64,000 bases of DNA from CAIKZZ01 sp035604595 (GTDB taxonomy: Bacteria > Pseudomonadota > Gammaproteobacteria > Steroidobacterales > Steroidobacteraceae): the NCBI GenBank assembly GCA_035604595.1, contig DATNIE010000033.1, positions 1-64,000 of the forward strand, read 5' to 3'. A program made the position numbers and the translations under genes. Every line of letters starts with the position of its first letter. Within the stretch, counting starts at the first letter, position 1. This document shows, piece by piece, positions 24,802 to 32,709 of this stretch. The notes below the pieces were generated by a model. The model ran no database searches, was not told the DNA's origin, and saw nothing but the letters and a program-made list of their open reading frames with translations.

Positions 24802-25901
24802 TGAGCTCATCCGCCGATGCCGCCGCGGTGCTGTCGACGCTGACCGACCAGGTCCGCGCAGCAGCGGCTGGCCGGCGTGCGCTGCGCATTCGTGCTGGTG
24901 GTACCAAGGATTTCTACGGAAACCGGACAACAGGCGAGCTTCTCGATCCGCGCGAGTACAGTGGCCTCGTCGCCTACGAGCCGGCGGAACTCGTGCTCAC
25001 CGCGCGCTGCGGGACACCGCTCGCGAGCATCGCATCGACCCTCGACGAACGCGGCCAGATGCTGGCCTTCGAGCCACCGCACTTCGGCGCATCGGCGACC
25101 GTGGGCGGCTGCATTGCCGCAGGCCTCGCCGGGCCGCGGCGCGGCGCGTTCGTGCCCGGAGCGGGCGGGGTCCGCGATTTCGTGCTCGGGGCGAAGCTGT
25201 TGAACGGCCGGGGCGAGGTGCTGTCGTTCGGCGGCACGGTCATGAAGAACGTCGCGGGCTACGACGTGTCTCGCCTGCTAGCCGGGTCGCTCGGCACGCT
25301 CGGCGTACTGCTCGAAGTCTCGCTCAAGGTCGCGCCGAAGCCGGTCGCAGAAGAAAGTCGAAGTTTCGAACTGGACGAGACCGCGGCGCTTCGCCAGTGC
25401 GCGGCGTGGGCCGGGAAACCGTGGCCGGTATCGGCTACGGCCTGGCAGGCCGGACGTCTGCACGTCCGGCTCTCCGGCGCAGCGAGTGCCGTGGCACTCG
25501 CGTGCACTGCGTTCGGCGGCGAGCGGTCAGCCGCCGCCGACAGTGCGGCATTCTGGGCAGGCATCCGCGAGCAGACGCAGCCATTTTTCCGGCGGCAAGT
25601 GCCGCTCTGGCGCATGAGCCTTCCCGCCACCGCGGCGCCCCTCGAGCTGCCGGGTGAGCAGCTGATCGAGTGGGGCGGCGCACTGCGCTGGCTCGCGTCC
25701 GGCGCCGACGTGGCGAGCATGCGCGCGCGCGCGGCGACGCTCGGCGGCCACGCGACGCTGTTCCGCGGCAATCCCGGCTCAATATCCGCGTTCACTCCGC
25801 TGCCGCCCGCATTGGCGCGGATTCACGCCCGTCTCAAGGCCGAGTTCGACCCCATGGGCATCTTCAACCCTGGCCGGATGTATGCAGACGCATCTGGCTG
25901 A
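24801..25901 (+). CDS. glcE: Glycolate oxidase FAD-binding subunit GlcE
   Basis: A 366-residue second FAD-domain subunit. ATG 24801 overlaps the last base of the glcD stop. RALRIRAGGTKDFYGN at the N-terminus, FGASATVGGCIAAGLAGPRR, then GGTVMKNVAGYDVSRLLAGS and LGTLGVLLEVSLKV are characteristic of GlcE. The C-terminal half is the shortened cap with the final FDPMGIFNPGRMY. Its 3' end overlaps glcF by 20 bp, so the three genes are translated as one unit. Confidence 0.92.
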   Translation: MSSSADAAAVLSTLTDQVRAAAAGRRALRIRAGGTKDFYGNRTTGELLDPREYSGLVAYEPAELVLTARCGTPLASIASTLDERGQMLAFEPPHFGASATVGGCIAAGLAGPRRGAFVPGAGGVRDFVLGAKLLNGRGEVLSFGGTVMKNVAGYDVSRLLAGSLGTLGVLLEVSLKVAPKPVAEESRSFELDETAALRQCAAWAGKPWPVSATAWQAGRLHVRLSGAASAVALACTAFGGERSAAADSAAFWAGIREQTQPFFRRQVPLWRMSLPATAAPLELPGEQLIEWGGALRWLASGADVASMRARAATLGGHATLFRGNPGSISAFTPLPPALARIHARLKAEFDPMGIFNPGRMYADASG

Positions 25902-27105
25902 CTGGATCAAGGACACGCCGCAGGGCCGTGAGGCGGACGCCATCCTGCGGGCGTGCGTGCACTGCGGCTATTGCACCGCGACCTGCCCGACCTATCTGCT
26001 TCTCGGCGACGAACTCGACGGGCCGCGCGGCCGCATCTACCTGATCAAGCAGGTACTCGAAGGCGGGCCGGCCACGGCGAAAACGCAGCTGCACCTCGAT
26101 CGATGCCTGACCTGTCAGAGTTGCGAAACGACGTGCCCGTCGGGCGTGCGCTACGGTCGGTTGCTGGAGATCGGCCGCGAGGTCGTCGATGAACGGGTCA
26201 AGCGGGGAGTGGCTTCGCGCGCGCTCCGCGCGCTGCTGCGTGCCGGACTCACGGGCAGAGTATTCGCGCCGGCCTACCGGCTGGGCCAGGCGCTGCGATC
26301 GTTTCTGCCGGAACGCGTGCGGCAGAACCTGATGCCGCGCCAGCGGCCCGCGGAATGGCCTACCGGTCAGCATGTCCGGCGGGTCGTGATGCCGGAGGGG
26401 TGCGTGCAGAGCGCGATGTCGCCGAACATCAACGCGGCGACGGCACGGGTACTCGACCGGATCGGCATTGAGGTCGTGCGGCCGCCGGGCCGCTCCGGCT
26501 GCTGTGGCGCCGTCCGGCAGCACCTCGGTGATGGCCCGGGCGCGCTCGAGGAGCTGCGCCGAAACATCGATGCGTGGTGGCCAGCAATCGAGGCCGGCGC
26601 GGAGGCGATCATCATGAACGCCAGCGGCTGCGGTGTGATGGTCAAGGATTACGGGCACTTGCTGCGCACCGATTCACGGTACGCGGCCAAGGCCGCGCGC
26701 GTCAGCGCGCTTGCCAGGGACGTGAGCGAAGTACTGGTCCCGGTCGCCGGCGCGCTCGCGCCTCGAATGACGCGCCGGGGCGCCACCCGAATCGTCTTCC
26801 ACCCGCCGTGCACGCTGCAGCACGGCCAGAAGCTGCCCGGCATCGCCGAAGGCCTGCTGCGATCCCTGGGGGTCGAGCTGCTGCCGTTCAAGGAGCCGCA
26901 CCTGTGCTGCGGATCGGCAGGGACGTATTCCGTCCTGCAATCGGCGCTCGCCGGCCGGCTGCGTGACCGCAAGCTCGCGAATCTAGAAGCGCCCCGGCCC
27001 GACATGATCCTGTCGGCGAACATCGGTTGCATCGCGCACCTGGCCGCCGGGACCCGGACGCCCGTCCGTCACTGGATCGAATGGCTCGACGCGGCGCTCG
27101 CCTGA
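25882..27105 (+). CDS. glcF: Glycolate oxidase iron-sulfur subunit GlcF
   Basis: A 407-residue protein with two [4Fe-4S] cluster motifs, CVHCGYCTATCP (cysteines 25, 28, 31, 35) and CLTCQSCETTCP (75, 78, 81, 85), followed by two CCG domains (GRSGCCGAVRQH and HLCCGSAGTYSVLQ) of the heterodisulfide-reductase type. It passes electrons from the FAD subunits to the quinone pool. Length matches E. coli GlcF. No glcC regulator or glcB malate synthase is adjacent; the next gene is convergent. Confidence 0.93.
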   Translation: MQTHLADWIKDTPQGREADAILRACVHCGYCTATCPTYLLLGDELDGPRGRIYLIKQVLEGGPATAKTQLHLDRCLTCQSCETTCPSGVRYGRLLEIGREVVDERVKRGVASRALRALLRAGLTGRVFAPAYRLGQALRSFLPERVRQNLMPRQRPAEWPTGQHVRRVVMPEGCVQSAMSPNINAATARVLDRIGIEVVRPPGRSGCCGAVRQHLGDGPGALEELRRNIDAWWPAIEAGAEAIIMNASGCGVMVKDYGHLLRTDSRYAAKAARVSALARDVSEVLVPVAGALAPRMTRRGATRIVFHPPCTLQHGQKLPGIAEGLLRSLGVELLPFKEPHLCCGSAGTYSVLQSALAGRLRDRKLANLEAPRPDMILSANIGCIAHLAAGTRTPVRHWIEWLDAALA

Positions 27106-27223
27106 CCGGATCATGCTCGGGCGAGAGTGCGCCGGAACCGGCGCGTGCCGGCAACCCACTCATCAGAAAGCGCGGCTCCTGATCCGCCGTGCGCGATGGC
27201 GGCGCCCGTGCCGCGCGACTCGA

Positions 27224-28537
27224 TCAGCCGCCGCTTGCCGGCGGTGGTGCGACGTTGGCCGAAGCCCGGCGGTCGGGATCGACGAGCAGCCACGTGCCGG
27301 CGGCGATCAGAGCGAAGACCGTGCCGGTCGCGAATGCCGCGCTCCACGCGCCGGCACCCGAGAGCGCGCCGACAATCGGTTGCGTGATGACGCCGCCGAG
27401 GTTGCCGCCGGTGTTTAGGACGCCGGTCGCCGCCGCAGTGTCCTTGCGTGCGACGCACATCGTCGCCGCCCAGTAGGCACCCTCGTTGACCTCCACCGCA
27501 CAGAACGCGCAGGCGAGCGCGACCACGGCTGCGTATGGAGTGGTCACTGTAATCGTCACGAGCAGCAGCACGCCTGCGATCGGCAGCGTCACGAGCGGCA
27601 CGAGCCGATAACCCCAGCGCACGCCAAGCCGGCCGGCAAGCCAGTCGGACACGTACCCGCCGATGGCGGCGCCGATGCCGGCGCCGACCCACGGCGCGGC
27701 GCCGACCAGTCCGCTCTCGAGTCCGCTGAAGTGGCGCACCTGCACCAGGTACAGGAATGACCAGAAACTGATCAGGTAGAACGCGTAGTTCATCGACAGG
27801 TAGGAGAATGCCAGCAATAAGACGTCGCGATCGCCCATGATTCCAAGCAGACGACGCAACGTGAGCGGCGCGCTGACCGCGTTTCCCCCGCCGTCGACTT
27901 CGGCAAGCTCCGCGGCCGTGACCTTCGGATGGTCGCGAGGCCTGTCGCGCCCGTACCAGGCCCAGCCGGCGGTCAAAAGCGCAACCGGCAGCCCAACCCA
28001 CAGCAGTGCACCCTGCCAGCCGAATGAGTCGGTGAGCACCACGATGAACAGTGGCGTCACGGCTCCGCCGAGAAGCATGCCCGCGGTCTGCAGGCCGTTG
28101 GCCATGGCCCAGCGATGCGCCGGAAACCACTCCTGCAAAACGGCCGCAAATACCGGGAACAGCGGCCCCTGCGACAGCCCAAGCGTTCCCTGTGCGATCA
28201 GCAGCGCGAGGAACAGTGCATTGCCGGCCAGCACGACCGGAGCCAGCGGGGTCGCGAGCGTCGCGATCAGGCCGACGACGCCGATTCCGACGAAGACAAT
28301 GCGCGCGCCGAAGCGCTGGCCGAGAACGCCGCCGGGCAGCTGGGCGATCGCATAGGCTGCCGTGAACGACGCATTAATCCATCCGATCTGCATCTGACTC
28401 AGATGCAGCGCCGGCATGATGTTCTCGGCGGCGACGGCGATGCTCTGGCGCTGCATGTAGGACAGCATCGCGAATCCGAACATGTACGCGAAGATCCACC
28501 AGCGGATCCGGATACGGGAGCGAACGAGCGGCATCAA
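27224..28537 (-). CDS. MFS transporter (organic-acid type)
   Basis: A 437-residue major facilitator with 12 predicted transmembrane segments. It begins with a short arginine-rich cytoplasmic end and AYMFGFAMLSYMQRQSIAVA, then GWINASFTAAYAIAQLPGGVLGQRFGAR, the loop 2-3 signature of the anion:cation symporter branch (hexuronate, galactonate, phthalate types). HRWAMANGLQTAGMLLGGAV corresponds to the TM4-5 region. It probably imports a carboxylate or a zwitterion; its place between glycolate oxidase and the N-methyl flavoenzyme makes either class of substrate plausible. The flavoenzyme stop is 36 bp away on the same strand, upstream, so the two may be co-transcribed. Confidence 0.86.
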   Translation of the reverse strand: MMPLVRSRIRIRWWIFAYMFGFAMLSYMQRQSIAVAAENIMPALHLSQMQIGWINASFTAAYAIAQLPGGVLGQRFGARIVFVGIGVVGLIATLATPLAPVVLAGNALFLALLIAQGTLGLSQGPLFPVFAAVLQEWFPAHRWAMANGLQTAGMLLGGAVTPLFIVVLTDSFGWQGALLWVGLPVALLTAGWAWYGRDRPRDHPKVTAAELAEVDGGGNAVSAPLTLRRLLGIMGDRDVLLLAFSYLSMNYAFYLISFWSFLYLVQVRHFSGLESGLVGAAPWVGAGIGAAIGGYVSDWLAGRLGVRWGYRLVPLVTLPIAGVLLLVTITVTTPYAAVVALACAFCAVEVNEGAYWAATMCVARKDTAAATGVLNTGGNLGGVITQPIVGALSGAGAWSAAFATGTVFALIAAGTWLLVDPDRRASANVAPPPASGG

Positions 28538-28573
28538 CAGTCCTTTGGAGACGTAGGCGGCGGCGCGCGGGCG

Positions 28574-30991
28574 TCAGCCGCGCAGCTTCAGGCCGCGCGG
28601 ATCATACGGGGGCTCGGCAAGAATCCGCGCCTGCCGAAGCTCGCCGACCACGTGGATCTCGAGCGGCACGGGGTTCTCGGCAATCGCCCGATCGAGGTAA
28701 GCGAGCGCAAGGCTCTGCCGGACGTAATGGCCGTAGGCGCCGGAGGTCACGAAGCCGACGCGGCAGCCGTCCGCCCACACTGGCTCGAATCCCGTCGCGT
28801 CCGCATCGTCGGCGTCGACCGCGAGCAGTGCGAGGCGTTGGGAAGGACCGGTGTCGCGTTCCTTCAGCGCGGCGTCACGGCCGATGAACGCGCCTTTGTC
28901 GAAGGCGATGAACCGCTCGAGCCCGGACATCGCGGGCGTGTACGACTGCGCGAACTCTAGCGACCAGACGCCGTAGCCCTTCTCAAGCCGGAGACTGTCC
29001 TGGGCGCGCATGCCGATCGGTCGCAGCCCGAGGTCGGCGCCCTCGCGCACGAGTGCATTCCACAGCGTGCGCTGCTGCATCGCCGGAACGGTAATCTCAT
29101 ACCCGAGTTCGCCGGTGAGCGACATGCGCGCGACGAGGGCCTGCGTGAGACCGACGTCCATGCGGCGAAAGCTGAGGAACGGCAGCGCCACATCCGCGAC
29201 ATCCTCGCGGGTGAGCCGCGCCAGCAGCTCCCGCGAGCGCGGTCCCGAGAGCGAGAAGCCGAGCCAGCTCTCCGAGAGATTGTCGATCCGGACACCGGAA
29301 CGGGGCAGATGATCGCGGAACCACCGAAGGTGCCACTCCTGCAGGTAATACGAGCCCACCAGCCAGAATCGGGTGTCGTCGAGCCGGCTCACCGTGAGGT
29401 CACCCATCAGGCGGCCGGCCGGGCTCAGCATTGGTGCCAGCCGAATCCGGCCGATCGCGGGCATCCGGTTGGCCAGCAGCCGGTTGAGCCACTTCTCCGC
29501 GCCCCGCCCCGACACCTCGTACCGGGCGTACACGGCGGCGTCGAGCAGGCCGGCGGCCGCACGGGTGGCTAGCACCTCGGCCGCGACGAAGTCGTCCGCG
29601 TCCGAGCGCCGCGCCGAGGGCGTCTCGACGAAGTCCGGCCGTCCGGGCGCGAAATACTGCGGGGTTTCCGTACCCCACACCACGCCGAAGCGGGCACCGG
29701 CAGCCACCTGCAGGTCGTACACCGGCGCGGTCTTGAGCGGGCGGCCCGCCGGCAGCTCCTCGTTAGGGTAGGCGAGCACGAAGCGCCGCGCGTAGAACTG
29801 CGCCGTGGTGTCCCTGAGGTACGTATCGTTGCTGGCAAACGCGCCATAGCGCGCGACGTCCATGCCGAAGACGTCCGCGCCGGGGTCGCCGTCGACGATC
29901 CAGCGCGCCAGCACGAGGCCGATTGCGCCGCCCTGCGAAAAGCCCGACATGCACCCGCAAGCCGTCCAGTAATTGCGCAGTCCCGGCACGGGGCCGACGA
30001 GCGGATTGCCGTCCGGAGTGAATGTGAACGCTCCGTTGACCCAGCGGCGGATTCCGGCGGCGGCGAGCGACGGGAAGCGCCGGAAACCGATGGCCAATTC
30101 ATCGCTGATCCGATCGATCTCCTCCGGGATCAGGTCCATCCCGTAGTCCCAGTCAGCCCCCTCTGTCTTCCAGTGGCGCGGGTTGCGCTCGTAGACGCCG
30201 AGCAGCACGCCCTTGCGTTCCTGCTGCAGGTACGTGAAGCCCTCCAGGTCGGTGACGCACGGCATCTCGTCCTTTCGTGCCACGAGTTCCGGCAGGTCCT
30301 CGGTGACCAGGTAGTGATGCTGCATTGGCGTCAGCGGCAGGTCGATGCCTGCCATCCGCCCCACGCGCCGCGCCCACAGGCCGGCGGCATTGACGACGTG
30401 CTCCGCCGTGACTACGCCGTGCTCGGTGTCGACCCGCCAGCGTCCGTCGGGCAACGCCGTGAGCGCCAGCACCCGGTTCCGCAGGATGATGTCGGCACCG
30501 CGTTTCCTTGCGGCTCCGGCGAACGCATGCGTCGCGCCGTGCGGATCGACTGCACCTTCGTGCGGATCGAACAGGCCGCCAAGCAAGCCTGCCGGATCGA
30601 CGATCGGGCAGTCGGCGACGATTTCGTCCGGGGTGGCGAGCCGGGTGCCAATCCCCAGCGTCTGGTACAGGGCCCATTCGGCTTTGAGCCACTCCCAGCG
30701 CGCAGGCGTCGTTGCGAGGCTGTAGCCGCCCGGCATGTGCATGCCGACGCTCTGGCCACTTTCCTCCTCGATCTCCTTGTAGAGGTTGATCGTGTAGGCC
30801 TGGAGCGCGGCGATGTTGGGATCATCGTTGAGCGCATGAAATCCGCCCGCGGCGTGCCAGGACGAGCCAACCGTGAGCTCCGCGCGCTCGATCAGTGCAC
30901 TGTCCGACCAGCCGAGCCGGGCGAGCTGATAGAGCACGCTGGTGCCGACGATGCCGCCGCCGATGACGACGACCCGATAATCAGTCTTCAC
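28574..30991 (-). CDS. Dimethylglycine/sarcosine dehydrogenase-like FAD enzyme with GcvT domain
   Basis: An 805-residue enzyme starting at GTG 30991, with GGAGG four bases upstream. The N-terminal DAO domain has VVVIGGGIVGTSVLYQLARL and VGSSWHAAGG, in which His46 matches the residue covalently bound to FAD in dimethylglycine and sarcosine dehydrogenases. A central FAO_M-type region is followed by a GcvT-like folate-binding domain (from about 430) with SGPRSRELLARL, and a GcvT C-terminal barrel. It should remove an N-methyl group oxidatively and pass the C1 unit to tetrahydrofolate. It lies divergent to soxBDAG and upstream of an MFS gene. The exact N-methyl substrate cannot be fixed. Confidence 0.88.
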   Translation of the reverse strand: MKTDYRVVVIGGGIVGTSVLYQLARLGWSDSALIERAELTVGSSWHAAGGFHALNDDPNIAALQAYTINLYKEIEEESGQSVGMHMPGGYSLATTPARWEWLKAEWALYQTLGIGTRLATPDEIVADCPIVDPAGLLGGLFDPHEGAVDPHGATHAFAGAARKRGADIILRNRVLALTALPDGRWRVDTEHGVVTAEHVVNAAGLWARRVGRMAGIDLPLTPMQHHYLVTEDLPELVARKDEMPCVTDLEGFTYLQQERKGVLLGVYERNPRHWKTEGADWDYGMDLIPEEIDRISDELAIGFRRFPSLAAAGIRRWVNGAFTFTPDGNPLVGPVPGLRNYWTACGCMSGFSQGGAIGLVLARWIVDGDPGADVFGMDVARYGAFASNDTYLRDTTAQFYARRFVLAYPNEELPAGRPLKTAPVYDLQVAAGARFGVVWGTETPQYFAPGRPDFVETPSARRSDADDFVAAEVLATRAAAGLLDAAVYARYEVSGRGAEKWLNRLLANRMPAIGRIRLAPMLSPAGRLMGDLTVSRLDDTRFWLVGSYYLQEWHLRWFRDHLPRSGVRIDNLSESWLGFSLSGPRSRELLARLTREDVADVALPFLSFRRMDVGLTQALVARMSLTGELGYEITVPAMQQRTLWNALVREGADLGLRPIGMRAQDSLRLEKGYGVWSLEFAQSYTPAMSGLERFIAFDKGAFIGRDAALKERDTGPSQRLALLAVDADDADATGFEPVWADGCRVGFVTSGAYGHYVRQSLALAYLDRAIAENPVPLEIHVVGELRQARILAEPPYDPRGLKLRG

Positions 30992-31195
30992 GCGCCTCCC
31001 CCACGCTGCGGGCGGCACATTATGCCCCGCGGCGGGTCGTTGCCGCCCGGGCTCACCGCACCGATGTGCCGGAAATCCGGCCCGCCGCCCGCCGCGCGCG
31101 GCGTGTATGCTTGCCGGCATCCATCAAAGACACGCGGGTCCGCCCGGGACGGCATGCCGCAATGGCGCCGCCGCGGCCGACCGCGAGGTGCGTCG

Positions 31196-32470
31196 GTGAA
31201 AGGGCCAGAACCGCGGTACTCTGCCTGGGCACTGCTGCGCGCACGTCTGGCGGGCGCCGGCTACTGGCGGCCGCTGTGGAGCGGCCGACGGCTGCAGGAC
31301 GCCTATGACGTCGTCGTCGTCGGCGCCGGCGGACACGGACTCGCGACCGCCTACCACCTCGCGCGCGACCATCGCATCCACCGGGTTGCGGTGCTCGAGA
31401 AGCGCCTCGTTGGCTACGGCAACGTGGGACGCAACACGACGATCGTGCGCTCGAACTACCTGCTCCCCGAAAACCACTACTTCTACGAGGACTCCCTGCG
31501 GCGCTGGGAGCGGCTGTCGCACGAACTCAACTACAACGTCATGTACAGCCCGCGCGGCATCGTTGACCTCGCGCTGTCGGACGGCGAGATGGTCGACCTC
31601 GCCCGGCGCGGCAATGCGATGCGCCTCGCCGGCATCGACGCGGAGCTCCTCGACCGGCGCGGCGTGCTCAGGTTCGCGCCGGAGCTCGCTGCCTCCGGTC
31701 CCCGGCGTTTCGACATTGTCGGGGGACTGTTGCAGCGCCGCGGTGGCACTGTCCGGCACGATGCAGTGGCGTGGGGCTATGCGCGGGCAGCGACGGCGCT
31801 CGGTGTGGACATCATCGAGGACTGCGAGGTCACCGGCGTGCGCACCGAGGGCAGCGTCGCGACCGGAGTCGAGACGAGGCGCGGCTACGTCAAGGCCGAC
31901 CGGATCGTGTTCGCGGTGGCGGGCCACACCGGGGCGATCGGCGAGATGCTGGGTGTGCACTTGCCAGTCGAGACCCACCTACTGCAGGCGATGGTCACCG
32001 AACCGGTGAAGCCGCTCGTGAGTTCGGTGTTGGTGTACGTATACCCCCACGGCGAATGCTACGTGACGCAGTCAGATCGCGGCGGCGTACTGATGGGCGG
32101 GTTCATGGACGGTTTTCCGTCCTACACGCAGGAAGGCCAGTGGTTCCGACTCGAGGATGTGGTCCGGAGCGCGGTGGCACTCCTGCCCCAGCTGGCATCG
32201 CTGCGGATCCTGCGCCAGTGGGCCGGCGTCCAGGACATGACGATGGACGGCAGCTTCATCATCGACCGGATCCGCTACGACAACGTGTTCCTGAACGGCG
32301 GCTGGTGCTACGGCGGGTTCAAGACCATTCCTGCCTCGGGCGCCGCCTGTGCCGCGCTCGTCGCCACCGGCACGGCGCCCGACCTCATTCGCGCGCACGG
32401 GCTCGCGCGCTTCGCGACCGGCCACCTGCTCGACGAAAGCGGCGGTGGTCCGTTCCCGGTGCGGCTATGA
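31196..32470 (+). CDS. soxB: Sarcosine oxidase beta subunit
   Basis: A 424-residue flavoprotein starting at GTG 31196 with GAGG about 8 bp upstream. YDVVVVGAGGHGLATAYHLA (about 37-56) is the FAD motif; GNVGRNTTIVRSNYLLPENHYFYE and the C-terminal NGGWCYGGFKTIPASG are hallmarks of the beta subunit of heterotetrameric sarcosine oxidase, which holds the sarcosine oxidation site and covalent FMN. It converts sarcosine to glycine with formaldehyde or methylene-THF and peroxide. First gene of a four-gene operon; its stop overlaps soxD (ATGA). Confidence 0.93.
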   Translation: MKGPEPRYSAWALLRARLAGAGYWRPLWSGRRLQDAYDVVVVGAGGHGLATAYHLARDHRIHRVAVLEKRLVGYGNVGRNTTIVRSNYLLPENHYFYEDSLRRWERLSHELNYNVMYSPRGIVDLALSDGEMVDLARRGNAMRLAGIDAELLDRRGVLRFAPELAASGPRRFDIVGGLLQRRGGTVRHDAVAWGYARAATALGVDIIEDCEVTGVRTEGSVATGVETRRGYVKADRIVFAVAGHTGAIGEMLGVHLPVETHLLQAMVTEPVKPLVSSVLVYVYPHGECYVTQSDRGGVLMGGFMDGFPSYTQEGQWFRLEDVVRSAVALLPQLASLRILRQWAGVQDMTMDGSFIIDRIRYDNVFLNGGWCYGGFKTIPASGAACAALVATGTAPDLIRAHGLARFATGHLLDESGGGPFPVRL

Positions 32471-32709
32471 CGCGTCTGACGTGTCCGTTCTGCGGTCCGC
32501 GCGACCTCGAGGAGTTCCTGTTCCGCAAGACGTTGCCCGAACCCGGTGCCAGCGCGTACGCGCAGGTCTATGAACGGGCGAACCGGCTCGAGGACAGCCT
32601 CGAGCACTGGCAACACGTGCACGGCTGCCGCGCCTGGCTACTGATCCGCCGCAACCCTTCGACGGGAGAGGTGCTCAAGCTCGAGCTGTTGGGCGGGGGC
32701 GGGCCATGA
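32467..32709 (+). CDS. soxD: Sarcosine oxidase delta subunit
   Basis: An 80-residue subunit with the zinc site seen in SoxD: CPFC at residues 6-9 and HWQHVHGC near 47-54. Slightly shorter than typical SoxD (about 90-100 aa). It starts with ATG overlapping the soxB stop and its own stop overlaps the soxA start, both by 4 bp, so it is translated in series. The delta subunit is structural in the alpha-beta-gamma-delta complex. Confidence 0.9.
   Translation: MTRLTCPFCGPRDLEEFLFRKTLPEPGASAYAQVYERANRLEDSLEHWQHVHGCRAWLLIRRNPSTGEVLKLELLGGGGP

Noticed and set aside
23572..24930. Minus-strand open frame (452 codons)
   Set aside because: Opposite glcD; no recognisable domain; shadow.
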